From Ancylostoma caninum (Eukaryota > Nematoda > Chromadorea > Rhabditida > Ancylostomatidae): a DNA stretch of 64,000 nucleotides. Both the position numbers and the translations under genes were made by a program. Location: the NCBI GenBank assembly GCA_037903475.1, contig JBAJFG010000029.1, forward strand, positions 1,013,501 to 1,077,500, written 5' to 3'. The notes beneath the pieces were generated by a model. That model saw only the letters and a list, made by a program, of their open reading frames with translations. It was not told where the DNA came from and did not search any database. Within the stretch, counting starts at the first letter, position 1; every line of letters begins with the position of its first letter. Positions 48,029 through 59,900 of the stretch are shown piece by piece.

Positions 48029-48166
48029 GTAGTGTGTTTCACCGGGCAACGTAGCTGCGAAGATATTAGAGAAAGAGAGAACGCAAGAAATAGTGCCGTA
48101 TTCGAAGAGACAGGCGAGAAATGCAGACCATAGGCACGAATACTCAACTATTGTCGTTTTTGAAAC
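48029..48166 (+). repeat. Dispersed repeat, copy B (partner at 17.8 kb)
   Basis: Collinear with 17768-17903 (see there). A second, inverted-looking TAGTGTATCGCC lies about 60 bp downstream, hinting that the full element is longer. Confidence 0.7.
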
Positions 48167-48683
48167 GGAATATATCTATGGAATATATAGTGTATCGCCT
48201 ACGCAACAATAGCTGAGTATTTGTGCAAAAATCGGGGTTCCCGCGCTAAACGCAGGAAATTTCAAAATTGTCATCACGAAGCGTCGTAGTAGCACGTGTT
48301 ATCACAGGTACTGATATTATGCTTAGATAACAATAACTTCTTAGGATCGCAGACGAATACTTTCCTTTTCTCTCACAGTTTTCTTTCAAAGCAAACCAAC
48401 CGTCTTGTGGGCTTGGCTAAGTTGGCGGACCTACCAAGTTGGTATCCGGAGTCGTTTATACTCTCGCGGTTTGCAGCGTTGGCGGGCCACTGCCCTTCGA
48501 CGCCAACTAACCCACTCCCTTCCCTCTCTCATCCAGTTATTATGTTTTATAGGGGTTTTTGTCTTTCACACGAACTCCATTTTTTTTCGATTTTACCGGT
48601 AAAAAACCATAGTCCCCGGCGGAACGCATTCTACCAGTATGATGCGATACAATAAAAAAATCGTGCCATAACAACGACATGTA

Positions 48684-48951
48684 CAGTGGATGTCAATGAC
48701 GGTGGCCCATCCACGGCCTCAAGAAGTACGCCGCGTAACCGCGCCGCCCGCGTCGTAAAGGATGTTTTCCGCTGCTGTTATGCTATATCTAGAGCCTTCC
48801 TGCCGATTTTAAGGATTTTTGGCCAAATCGGAAAGAAAGCGACTAGAAATAGCAATCCGGCAGCAGACGACACCGGTCTCCGGGCGCGCGGCGCGGTTGC
48901 GCTGCGGCCTTCCCGAGGCCGCAGATGGGCTACCGCCATTGCCGTCCACTG
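48684..48951. mobile_element. Tc1/mariner-like MITE with TA target duplication
   Basis: The ends CAGTGGATGTCAATGACGGT and its complement (CCGCCATTGCCGTCCACTG) form inverted repeats of about 38 bp that continue into GGCCCATC...CGGCCTC. TA flanks both ends (48682-48683 and 48952-48953). The interior is GC-rich, in contrast to the surroundings. The open frame 48686-48958 merely reads through the element. Confidence 0.85.
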
Positions 48952-49497
48952 TATGTAAATACGTAAATTAGTAGAGTAGCTATGTATAAGTGAGAAATAT
49001 TGAAATATTTAAAGAGATATGACACGACAAACCTTGGAAATGAAGTCAGAAATATATGCTAACATAAAGTAAAGAACTTATCAGCAATCGAGGCATGGTC
49101 CATCAGCAAGGAAGACGTAAAATTTGGTACGTTGTGATTGAACCGAAGCAGTGAAACCAATTTTCGGAAAGGGATGGATGTAAAAATAAGGGGAACGAAA
49201 TATAAACACACTAGAAATATCGTACACAAGATAAAAGGAGGAAAACAAAACGGGAGGAATTCAAGCCTCTAGAAAGGGTTTTTTATAAATAAAGGAGAAA
49301 AGAGAAACAAAACATGAGGAATTTAAGCTTCTAGAACAATTCAATGCATGTAAGTTGAATTATCAACGGTAAGCATGTGTGGGACAACTAACATTATGAA
49401 TTTTTTTAGCGAAAACGAGGACGTTGCAAGTGGCATACTGAATTGTTAAGACCCAAAATATAAGTGTTCCCTAGAAAACTCCGCCCACCCCACTTCC

Positions 49498-49553
49498 CGC
49501 CATAGTGCCGTTTGAACAGAAGTGCAACATTCTGTGCAAACGGCACTATGGCG
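49498..49553. ncRNA. Perfect-stem hairpin (miRNA-precursor-sized)
   Basis: CGCCATAGTGCCGTTTG at 49498-49514 pairs perfectly with 49537-49553. After one A/G mismatch, ACAGAA pairs with TTCTGT, leaving an 8-nt loop. The stem is about 24 bp in total. It is shorter than a typical pre-miRNA (about 60 nt or more with flanks) but similar in stem length. It could equally be a short palindromic repeat. Confidence 0.45.
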
Positions 49554-50148
49554 CTGAATAGCGTGAGAGGTCTTCACAGAGATAAAAGTGCGTGAGAACA
49601 TGAGAACATCGCAGAAGAGAGACAAACACCTTTGGATATTCAGAGAAAAGAGAATACACCAAAGGTTGAGTTCCTGGAACATTCTGTTGGCAGATTTGCC
49701 GGTACCGCCTGTTTTTCTTGTAAGCTTCTCAGAGGATATCGAGAGTTTAGCAAACATTCGACCGGATGATTCGAATTCGTTGGTGTTTAAAATAGAACTA
49801 TCTGTTGATCTATGAAAAGGAAGGAAAGGATATATGTAGTAAAGGAAATAATCAATGCAATTTCGTAAGAAAAAAACTTTACTATATGGCACTGGCAAGC
49901 TATTCCGCAGTACTTTTACGCCTAGTGCGGTGGATATGTAGCTGTCATTGACACGCTATTCTTTCAAGCTCTGGATTAGGTCGCTTTCAATTAGCAGACA
50001 AAAATAGGATATGTTGTTAAAACATGAACCGTGGATATTGCCAATTACGAATTTGCCGAGTAAAAAATGTTGGATTTCTCCGGTTTTTCATTTCCTTCAA
50101 ATTCATTTCATTTATTGACTATGGAATACGGCAACAATAAATCACTGG

Positions 50149-50316
50149 TTCCATAGTAGACATTTGACTCGACCGAGTCAAATCGAGTCGACTTTCAAAT
50201 AAATCGACTTTCGAATGGCTCAAAACATCGACTATTCGAAAAAGTCTAAAAATCGAATTATTCGAAATGTCGACCATTCGAAAAAAAATCCCGTCGAGTC
50301 AAACGTCTATTCCATG
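50149..50316. repeat. Short TIR element packed with TTCGA motifs
   Basis: The inverted ends are CCATAGTAGACATTTGACTC and the near complement GAGTCAAACGTCTATTCCATGG. The interior is a run of overlapping ATTCGAA, TCGACT and AATCGA strings. Similar TTCGAA-rich patches occur near 32725-32755. Confidence 0.6.
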
Positions 50317-50639
50317 GTGCTGGAAGACCACGAACACACTATGCTCTCCGTTGCTTTCACATTGATTGACAATAAATATAAGAGCAAATAATACACATAC
50401 ATATCAGATGTTTTAATAACAATTACAAGGACAACTTTAACAAATGAGTAAGATGGAAGGAGCGATGCCAGAAATTAGAGGGTAAGGACAGAGCAAAGAG
50501 TGGAGAGAGTAAGAATAAGGCAGAGAGGAAGAGAGATTCACTACTCACCTTTACTGTTATTGTAAAATATAGTGAAGGTCAATCGTGATTACATCCAGTA
50601 ATGGGAACTACGTTGCACAACTCCTTAAAGTACATTGAT

Positions 50640-50790
50640 GAGCGCTAACCCAGGGCATCATCAGAATTACCCATGGTGAACCTGTCAACGTGCCCAAATT
50701 TACCCTTTACCTGGGAGCCGTCAACATTTTTACCCATACATGGCGTTATCTATCCCTAGCCGCAACCCATGGGTAACCACTTCCCAGTTA
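50640..50790. repeat. Palindromic TACCC-type element, copy 3 (degenerate)
   Basis: ATTACCCATGGTGAAC, TTTACCCTTTACC, TTTACCCATAC and ACCCATGGGTAACC occur within 150 bp, related to the elements at 23.5 and 42.1 kb. Clean terminal pairing is not visible. Confidence 0.45.
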
Positions 50791-52518
50791 TGTATCCCAG
50801 TTATGTATGTATGTATTCGTTCATTCCCAGCATTTGGGTTAACTCGTACTAATTTAAGTTAACGATTGATGCGCCGCGACCTCCCTTTACTTGCTGTGTA
50901 ACAGCGATTAACTTCCACCTCATATATTTTCAACCAACTAGGTTTACAATTCGTTTTACCAAACTCTACCTTCCATCAATTCCGGCTGCCATAGATTCAT
51001 TTTGGCGAGGAACCCGCCTGCGCCTAACCCTTCTGCGACACTGGATTATGATGGTAAATGTGCCGCAGATTCTCTATTTACATTTCAAGCACACCTGGCA
51101 AAACTCAAATAAGCTTTAGAGGGTTTTGCAGTTGCAAAAATCATTGTGAATGCGACGCAAGTATGTACAAATAAATTCTGGATTCTTGGAGGGAACAACC
51201 GATGAGAGTGAGGAAGTGCACCGATGCCCAAACTCAACTATTTCTCATGCTAGAAGCCCTTCTATATAAGGGTAAAGGGGAGTGAATTACCGTTTTTTAT
51301 TTCCTAAAAAATAGTTGCCTTTCTGAAAATGGTTTCTGCAGGTCTAGGCCAGGGGCCTACTGAGACTTATGAATGATGAGATTCCACCAATGAAAATAAT
51401 AATCGATACATCTCAGGGTTAATCCGACACAAATTCTTCCATGCGTACATGGAGTTCCATGCAAAATCTTCCTCAATAGAAATTTTCGCTGCCTAGTGCC
51501 AAGGAAAAGCAACAGGTTCCACAGGGATAGGCCACATTTATCCATCACTCAGCCCCAGGGATCAGTAGAGCGGAAAAGGTACATGCATTCGACCGAGAAG
51601 TGTAATTGAAATCGTGGTGCGATGCAAATAGATATCAAGCACAAGGAACGTTGAGTTCGACCTGTTGGCCAGCGTACTAGTAGTGTAAATACTACACGCA
51701 CCAATTGTGGTTCGTGATATCGATCGATGTGCATTGTTTGCACGAGGAGCAGCGAGACGAGAGCAAAAATCAGCGTGCACCAGTTCCGGTTAATTGTCAG
51801 AGAGCCTCATCCGGCCGTCACTCACTCGCTGACGAGACACAAAATTGCGCTGGTATCGGATATAATGTCTGCATCGTACGTCGGTTACGCATAGGTAGAC
51901 TACCCGTGGTCCTTTAGAGATAATGGTCTGCTGTTGTTCTCAACGCCCTTTAAATCTTATGGTAAACATATAACATATAACAAGGAACTATGGATAGGGC
52001 TCAGTCTGGTTTTTTTTTTTCAGACTCTCGATGCGGCGTGTGATTTTTTGGTGGTTCGACTGAATAATTTTGAATAATTCGATTTCAAGTCTCTACAAAT
52101 AATTCAGCATTGCTACAACAGCAGACACCTTGAAGGACTCGAAATTCGACTGTTTGGTACTAGACAAGATCAAGTTTGACTGTTTCAGAATTATGGTTCA
52201 GGCACTAAGCCAGAGATTCCTCGCTATTTTCTGTGCACAAAAATAATTAACCTAGGAGATGATGACTTGCAGGTGGACCATATCGATGTGCTATTTTATG
52301 AAGTGAAAATTTAGGCAAAAGTTCTAAAAGAAAAGTACCCTCCGTAGGCACACGTTTTCTTCGTTGTATTTGGCTCATAGTGGAGTCATCCCTTTCAAGT
52401 GTTAAATGCTCTATGTGCTTCTACTTGTTATCAGCTTCACAACTGCTTTGTTGCCATTCGAGTTTGTTGTTCTTCAACCGGGACTCTTTACTGTTTCAAT
52501 GCTATGCACAAATTGTTC
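50791..52518. other. Stretch with no gene seen
   Basis: The short frames on both strands near 51357-51917 have no domain features. A T-run lies at 52011-52020. No repeat was recognised. Confidence 0.35.
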
Positions 52519-52700
52519 TGAGTTTGATACTTTGCTGGTCCATTTTCACTGTTGAGTTGGTCTTCTCAGTGTGATCCACATTCGGCTGCGTGACAAGAGG
52601 TACGCTGCTCGTCTATGATTGGTCGCTTCATGTGTGCGTCGCGGCTGCAGCTTTCGAGGGTATGAGCAGTCCCGCGTGGATATGAACAAATTTTCTGAGC
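52519..52700 (-). mobile_element. RTE-like retrotransposon 3' end, inverted copy
   Basis: The minus strand reads GAATGTGGATCACACTGAGA, AGACCAACTCAACAGTGAAA, then ATGGACCAGCAAAGTATCAAA. This matches the plus-strand 3' end at 56851-56928 block for block. Upstream on the minus strand the frame 52546-52764 ends MWITLRRPTQQ and stop, plausibly the ORF2 C-terminus. Confidence 0.65.
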
Positions 52701-52949
52701 TTGAGTGGGACAGATGTGTGTTATCGGAACCCACGAACCGTGAGAAGGTGGCCATCGATGTCACTTAGTGCGTCGAATTTGGAGAAACAACCTGAACATG
52801 GAAAGCTTACGCGTGCAGCGCGGTCGCGTCGCGGCGCGGTCGTTGGCCGCCACCCTTCACATTCGCTCCATGTTTTTCTGTCTCGGACGACTCTCATCGG
52901 TTTGGCAACTCCTTTTGCTCGAACGACATGCTTCTAGTGAGCTGGGGAC

Positions 52950-53150
52950 GACAAAGGTCTTCTGATAGACAGAGAGATGCTGTCGAATCTAATGTTTGCA
53001 GACGATGACGCCCTTGTCAGCAACAATAAGACAGAGATGATCGAGTTGCTTGAAGGGCTGAACGAAATGGGCAAGACTGTCGGACTGGAAATTAACGGTT
53101 GCGGGACATCTAATACCCAATTCAGTGGAGGGCGTGGCAGGCCAGATTGA
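52950..53150 (+). pseudogene. RTE-type reverse transcriptase fragment (FADD box)
   Basis: The plus-strand translation contains REMLSNLMFADDDALVSNNK, then EMIELLEGLNEMGKTVGLEI and N. This is the catalytic FADD box and following helix of non-LTR retrotransposon RT, closest in style to RTE elements (usual form LRFADDIVL). It runs into a stop at 53148-53150. Downstream pieces up to about 53570 (CAVEEVLVEAICGLPTEVLL) may be frame-shifted C-terminal sequence. Confidence 0.8.
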
Positions 53151-55103
53151 AACAGCAGAGAGTATGAATAAGAAGGTATTTCAAAACATTTGCTCACATA
53201 CTTCTATTCAACAAGCTTGGAGCTCTTTGCATGACGGCCAGGGTCGATCGAATCAGAAGATGTGCAGTAGAAGAAGTTCTGGTTGAGGCTATCTGTGGAC
53301 TCCCTACTGAGGTACTTCTGCATCGATAAGGCCTAGCTGTTCTTCAGCAAGTTGGTTTGAATGGGATAAAAGACCTATACAGTTTTAGGATATCTACAGC
53401 ACTTTTCTGAGGCTTTTCCAAGACCTGAAACCCTTTGGCTGAATAAATGGATTGTTTTTCAACATCAAGGCAAGCAGAAAATGCCAAGAAAGACCATCCC
53501 ATGCCCCCGCCGCGATTGGTCAGAAATGAGGCTGGGTATTAGATGTCCGTAAACGGTTTTACACAGATGCCGCATAGGCCCTGCACAAAATTTGACAAGT
53601 TAATCTGTGTTTGAGGTTTAGAAAATGTTAGAGCATGTCAGGTCTCTTGTAGGAAGAATGCAGAATTCGGTTCTGCATCGATGTTGCATGGATTTGCACC
53701 GGCCACAAGCAATGAATGCAGCCTTGAATAATGATGCAGATTCAGTGCGAGACTAGCTGTTATCTTCTGGAGAGCAGTGTGTAGGTCTAAACCAAGTACT
53801 TTCTCCGAATTAACCGCAGCTATTCACCTTTAACACAGCGGTGAAGAAAAGTGTATATTTCGTCTCTGCTCTTTTCATCTCAACGTCCTTTGGTCATTAG
53901 TAGAATCATCTCTGCATGAGACAAAATTGTCTGCTGAGGTGTGACGCTAGTGACGCAGTGTGAAGCCACAAATGTGTAGATCTATGTAATCGCTGCCTGA
54001 AGGTATGCCACTAAGTATGAGCCAAAAATAGTAAATGCGAGAGTCGTCAGGGTTCAACGTCAAAAAAAATCAACGTGGCTAACAATTGGGGTCCTGTAAC
54101 CACAACTGCGGCAGAACCCATAGGACCTCCGTAGCCGTTTCACTCTTCCAATGTGAGTAAGCTTTATAAGCAAATAATAGACAAGATTTATTCTAGGTTT
54201 AAGAGAAATATTCAGGGTTAAGTCCCTTAACAATTGCTGTTACTTACAAGGTTGAATATACCATGTGAAATTTAAATCAACTGTTATGATAAGAGGTTCA
54301 TCCGTTCGAGCTCATCTGGAATGTTTCATCCTTCACGGGAACTTTTTCGAGTACACGAAATATGCGGGTCACAGAACTACCCTTCGACCTATCCATTCAT
54401 AAATCGAAACAGTTTCTTCTTCTGCAGGAACACCTTTAAAGGCAGCACCCATATTCGACCTCAAGAGATCGGCACAATCTGTGATAGCCACCAATTCAAG
54501 CATTAGGACCACCTCCTTGGAAGGAGAGTTCCTACTTATTCTTTCATCTATCCCAAAAAGAGAAAAAAACGAAAAAAATCGTCCATAATGAGGTAAATCA
54601 ATAGCTTATGGATGTCACTGTTGAGTTAATTTAAGTGGTTACTGAACCGATTCATAAGCTATCATATAAACCGAGTCAATGAAGCTCAGCGGTCGAAATC
54701 CGACATCGATTCCGCAACAATTTGATAGGTACATACAGTTTATTAGCTCACAGAGGGCGCCCGATCCGACTTTGTCCGCAACTACGACTTCACCATTTTT
54801 CGGCTAACTGATCTATTTTTTGCACTTTTTTGATATCCATATGGTGTGGTTCCTTCCATTCTAATGTTCCCCCCCCCTGCTATCCGCTAAAATACCCTTC
54901 CAGACGCATTCTGCAGGCAAAGTCGTAATTGCAGACAATGTCAGATCAGGCGCCTTCTGTGAGCTAATAGACCATATATATATAGGCTTATCGTACATCG
55001 CTTGCAGGCCTATTTCTCAGAAGTAATAGAATGTTTTTTGTCTGACGAAGTCCTTTTTAATAGTGCTGGATTTTAGCTATTTTCTGACCACAAACACGCC
55101 TTA
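53151..55103. other. Stretch with possible RTE debris, no gene
   Basis: The first 400 bp may continue the RTE relic. A 9-nt C-run lies at about 54869. No other structure was recognised. Confidence 0.35.
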
Positions 55104-55352
55104 AGGGTAATTTATACCAGATGCGTGCGTCAGTCGGGCATCAGTCGCACGCATTCATTTACGAGGGACTTTCCACGAAGACCGGTCAAGACGGCTTGTA
55201 CATCCTCAATGAAAAGATCGCGTGGATGCCGCGAGGCCAGAAACGCGTGCGTCTGAGCTGCGACTGCGATGCGACTGCAGTGCGACTGGGCTCTATTCTT
55301 CGTCATATAGACGCACGCGCGTCAGTCGCACGCATTCAGTATAAATTGCCCT
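55104..55352. mobile_element. PIF/Harbinger-like MITE with TTA target duplication
   Basis: The terminal repeats AGGGTAATTTATAC and GTATAAATTGCCCT are flanked by TTA on both sides (55101-55103 and 55353-55355), the target duplication of PIF/Harbinger elements. Inside, GCGTGCGTCAGTCG and CAGTCGCACGCATTCA form subterminal inverted repeats. The 93-codon frame across it is not a gene. A diverged relative lies at 24.3 kb. Confidence 0.8.
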
Positions 55353-55517
55353 TTAGAGAGTTGAAAGATGGTGAAAAACGAAATTTTAGCGCAAGCCTTT
55401 AGTGCAGATTTTAGGTGCCACCAGATGCACTGATTCAGCGCACAACTTCCAAACGAAACAGCAAAAAATACAGCATTTGAACTGTTCCCGTCTACTTGAT
55501 GCAAGGATCGTTTTCAG

Positions 55518-55962
55518 GACAGTGCAGGGCTGTCAGGAACCAGATCTCGTGTCGTGGCGACCAAAGCATGCAGCATTTTTGAAACGGCATTTGTTTCCAT
55601 TAATGCGAAGTTCTCAACTACAACCTGGATTTATCAAAAATTTCAAAGGTACTGGGACTCCTGAATGTCCTAGAAAGTGCACAGACTGCTGATTCTGGCT
55701 TGTCCCTCGAACATTAAAAATTCCGGCAAACCGTATGCAGTTGTGCGACTTTCCTACTAAGGGTCTGATGCTTTGTTACTTAACCTTACGTCTTCGATTT
55801 GTTAATCTTGAGTCGAAGGAGGTGTTGTATACACGGCTGTTCTGTGGAAAACGTTGTCCACTTTTACAGGAAGAAAGGGATGAGCTGCCACCGAACACGA
55901 TGTTTTTCGCTAATGAATCAATCAACGTGTCATTTAATGTAACATCAACTAGACTTTATTGA
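55518..55962 (+). CDS. Weak candidate exons, unidentified
   Basis: Not recognised. 55741-55821 (LCDFPTKGLMLCYLTLRLRF...) and 55870-55962 (EERDELPPNTMFFANESINV, then SFNVTSTRLY and stop) join in phase 0 across a 48-nt intron with GT...TTTTACAG borders. The intron itself is open in frame, so retention cannot be excluded. An upstream block, 55518-55648, has a TTTTCAG acceptor and AAAG|GTACTG donor (SAGLSGTRSRVVATKACSIF) but ends in phase 2, so it does not join the next piece. Possible N-glycosylation sites NES, NVS and NVT suggest a secreted protein if it is real. Confidence 0.25.
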
Positions 55963-56847
55963 CAACCGACACGTTCCGCATCAGATGCACCGAACAGCTG
56001 TCCCCCAACTGCCAAAGGTAAGCAACAAATAACGTGACAAACCTATTGAGTGTGATAAATTTCGTTTTTCTTATGTTGTAATTAATTAAACAGGTGCGCT
56101 AGGAACGGAGATCGTGAACTAGTGATAGATCTTTAGATTTAACTGCATCATTATGTCAACAGGTATAAAAGTAATTTTATGAGGAGGCACCAAAAAGTGT
56201 TTTTACTCGATAAACCACCATCTCTCTAACGAAGACTGTGTAGGATCTGGTATATAATATTTCTCTACTAGCATTTATAACCAAAAAACACTGTTCGGAA
56301 TAATTTAAGAAAAAAATGAATTAGAATAAAAATTCGAAAATAACTCGACCCTGAATTGGGTCGGAAACGCGACCATCCAAAAAAAGTGATGCCTTCAGCC
56401 CTAAATTTAAGATGACAAAGAGATATTATAGAAGCTCTCCCCTTTGAATGTTTGAATATTTGTATATTATTTCAAATTAAATTATTTTCTTCAATATGTC
56501 ATACTTGTAGGCAATTATTTCTGTTCCAATAAAGTGTTTATATATGCATTAGTGGACACCACAGAGAATTTTTTGTGAAGGGGTGGGACTATCGGTAGGA
56601 AAAGGGCGTGGCACAAAGAATTCGACAAACTTTGAAATTAATCCATGAAAAAAATTAAAGAGAAGTAAATGAAATGAGGCACAATAACGACCTTTTATGG
56701 GAGGTTTATCTATTTATAAAAGAAATTTGAAAAATTATCGGGCCACCTTTTCCCATCCACTCTGCCTCAGCGTTTACCACCGGTATACACGAACATATTT
56801 AATGCTATTATAATACATGCTCGGTTAAATGCAAAGGAACCAGTAAC

Positions 56848-56935
56848 CTGGAGCGAATGTGGTCCACACTGAGAAGACCAACCCAGCAGTGAAGATGGAC
56901 CATCAAAGCATCAAAGTAAGTAAGTATAATACATG
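56848..56935 (+). mobile_element. RTE-like retrotransposon 3' end
   Basis: GCGAATGTGGTCCACACTGA, GAAGACCAACCCAGCAGTGA, AGATGGACCATCAAAGCATC, then AAAGTAAGTAAGTA. The GTAAGTAA tail is the short tandem 3' end typical of RTE elements. Fewer than 100 bp of the element remain. The inverted match is at 52.5 kb. Confidence 0.65.
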
Positions 56936-59900
56936 CTAATGTATTGAAGAAATTCCAAAACTTTAATGAAAATTAGCGTTGTACCCTACTTGACTTTTCT
57001 GCGGTTCGTCGACTGTAGTGAAATAAATTGATAAGTGAAAAAAACCCAGTATTTATACAAAGCAGTCTTCACAAATTAACATGGCTAAATTAGTGCATCC
57101 ATCTACTTGAATCCACCCCTTCCCAGAAGAGAGCACTTCTCTTTCTACAAGAACCTATGGGTCCCACATCTCCCACTCATCTTGACCCCTACATAAACAC
57201 TGCGCAAACATCGGCGGCAGGGTGAAAGGGACCAGCATACTTGTTGTTTTAGCACCTGGTAGCCGTAAGAGCTACTGATCAAACAGCAACTGGACATCGA
57301 GGTCCAAACGAAAGGAATAAAAATTTTTAAAAAATTCTCCAATTTTTACTCTGATTATGTCACAAGCTTTATGTATTCTCGGTGGTTAGTCATTTTTCCT
57401 CATTCCTCATTCGTCGCTCATCCATCATCAGCTGTTGCCGATATTATTGAACGACGACGAGGCGGCTGTCGCCACGACGAATGATGGACGCGAGCCGGAC
57501 AGACATGTAACCGACACACCACCGCACCTTGATCATAGCTATTCTTTAGTAGTCGTATCCAATCTGAATAAGCCTTCTGAAGCCTTGACCTGTTCATAGT
57601 TTGTGGACATCTGCTCCTTTCATAGTTTCGTGTCCAAAAATATTTATGAACTACTTAAAAATCTGTTTCTTTAACATTTTATAAGCAACCAAGGTAAATC
57701 AGCTGCAGGAAATCACTGTGCACAATTTTAATCGCTGTCGAAAAGAAATCGCCTATCCTGCGAGCTACAGTACTCTGTCCATTACCTTACCATAAGATAA
57801 TATTACGGTATATTACGGTAATGGCGTGCAGTTCCTACCCTGGCTGCACATCATCCAAGGTTTGGGGTTAACTTGCGAAGCAGCAACACATAACGATTAC
57901 GTACTCCTCCGCTACAGTAAAACAGAAATGCTAAATTACCACAGTGCTATATTGTCAGGTTATTACGCATTTGTGGGTTGGTATCATTACAGTAAGCGTG
58001 TGTGTTGACAAAGACAAGGTGCTCCTCAACAAAAATACTGTAGCACTGATTCATAGTTTTTCCTTTTTCTGCGGATTTTGACGTTGTTTGAGCATCTAGT
58101 GATTTTCGACTCCTTGTGGAATTGGAAAGTTTTTCCAGAGTTTGCACTTCTGTAGAGCTTCACGAGTCGTACGAATGAACTAGTTTTGTTCACTAACTAA
58201 AGGGACAAGCTGATTATATAATTCATGTGGTCAATTTTGCAAATCGCATCCAAATTTTTCCTCTTATCCTCTATTCGACCTCAACTATTTACGTGGAAAA
58301 GCCATGGTGTTAAAAGTGGCCTATTGTGCTGGAAAATCAAAGATGCAAAATAAAAAGTTCGTATCAGTATAAACGCATGCACTAAAGAAAAAACTGAGAA
58401 ATATGTTATTGGAGAAATGCCCATTCCAGAAGGAAAATCAACAAAATTCGACTTCCTCTGATTTTCCTTACCTGTCGCACTCTCCATAATGTTTCCTCAC
58501 CCTACGATTTCGTCTAGTGACGCTTCGGACCTCATTCATGTGGTGAGGGAGCCCTAATCAATGGGTAGAAAACACTAAAGAAGTTCTAACGTCTATATAT
58601 CAATACGCATAAATATTGTACCCACACAAAACAACTTCTCAATTCTGAAGAAAGGATGTATGGCAATCGAGCTTCTATTACAAGATGCCGAGAAAATAGT
58701 GATAATTTTTTTCTTAATGCTTTTGTGCGTTTCTGAATGGCGTAGAACAGTTCATTTGTTCTTCCCCATAGCTAAATTCACATTTTGGAAACAATCCATA
58801 CGTGTTACAGCAAGATTCAGCCCCATCCCGCATGGTTCACAAAACGCAACAGTGGCGCCGAGCAAATCTGAGATTTCATTTCCTCTCGAGACCAGCCACC
58901 GAATAGTACTGATCCATTTGACTTTCCGGTATGGGAGCAAGCAAGGCTGTGTGCTAAACCTCACAAGAATATCGCTTCTTTAAAAGCTGCTTTGACCTGT
59001 TATGTAACAGTCTCGATGAAGACTACCTGCGGCGCACCGTATATGCCTTCGCGCCATCTCAGCGTGTGTATCGTGACAAAAGGAGACCGAATTGAAGATG
59101 AATGATAGAATGCCAGTTGCTACTTAGTTTTTAATCTTACTCAACAAAAATTTTTGTAGTAACTGCATCTGTGGCGTTGTTGTAGAGATTGTTTTCACTA
59201 TCAATACTTTTTCCGCACCCTGTATTTATTCCTATTTGTTCTTGTGGACTACACTGATCGCTCTACATTACTAGGGACAGTTTTCAGACGGAATTACCAT
59301 TGAAGAGTTTAATAGAAGTTTGGGTAATAATTAATAGAAATTTAATAGAACTTCATAATTGCTCGCTGTGGAAATCTGTCGTAGTACACCTTTCCTAAGG
59401 TGAACTTGCACGAGCTTTACAGAATTTCATGTTATATGGGGTATTCCTGATTGACCAATTTGCGAAGAAAGACGGCTTTTATGAGCTTAATCCGCACTCT
59501 TTTTAATTTCGTTGGCTATTCACGGATGTTGTTCCTAGTAAGGAAGTTTGTAGAGAATTGGCGAAAGACTTGAAGCTGTGCTTTGTGAGTGAGATGTAGA
59601 AAACCTTGTTTTTTTCCTCATCAATTGTAGTTATTTTATCTACTCAGCACCATTCGTTGAATGCTCAAACCCTTACAGCTTGAGATATGCTGGGACGAGG
59701 TACCTCAGTTAATAAGATTCCTCACAACCAATCATTAGCTCCCTTAATAATCTCATAGCGATAATTGAACTTAGCCGCTGGGTATATGGCAGATTCTCAC
59801 AAGGAAGGAGCGTGTTGATTGTGAGCATAGAGATAATCCTGAAAAGAAATCATTTTTATGCCGTTTTATGAGGTGAAATTTGTGGAACCCTAACTTTAGG

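Noticed and set aside
48686..48958. 90-codon frame at 48.7 kb
   Set aside because: Coincides with the Tc1-like MITE from end to end.
55121..55402. 93-codon frame at 55.1 kb
   Set aside because: Lies entirely on the Harbinger-like MITE, whose GC-rich interior is stop-poor.
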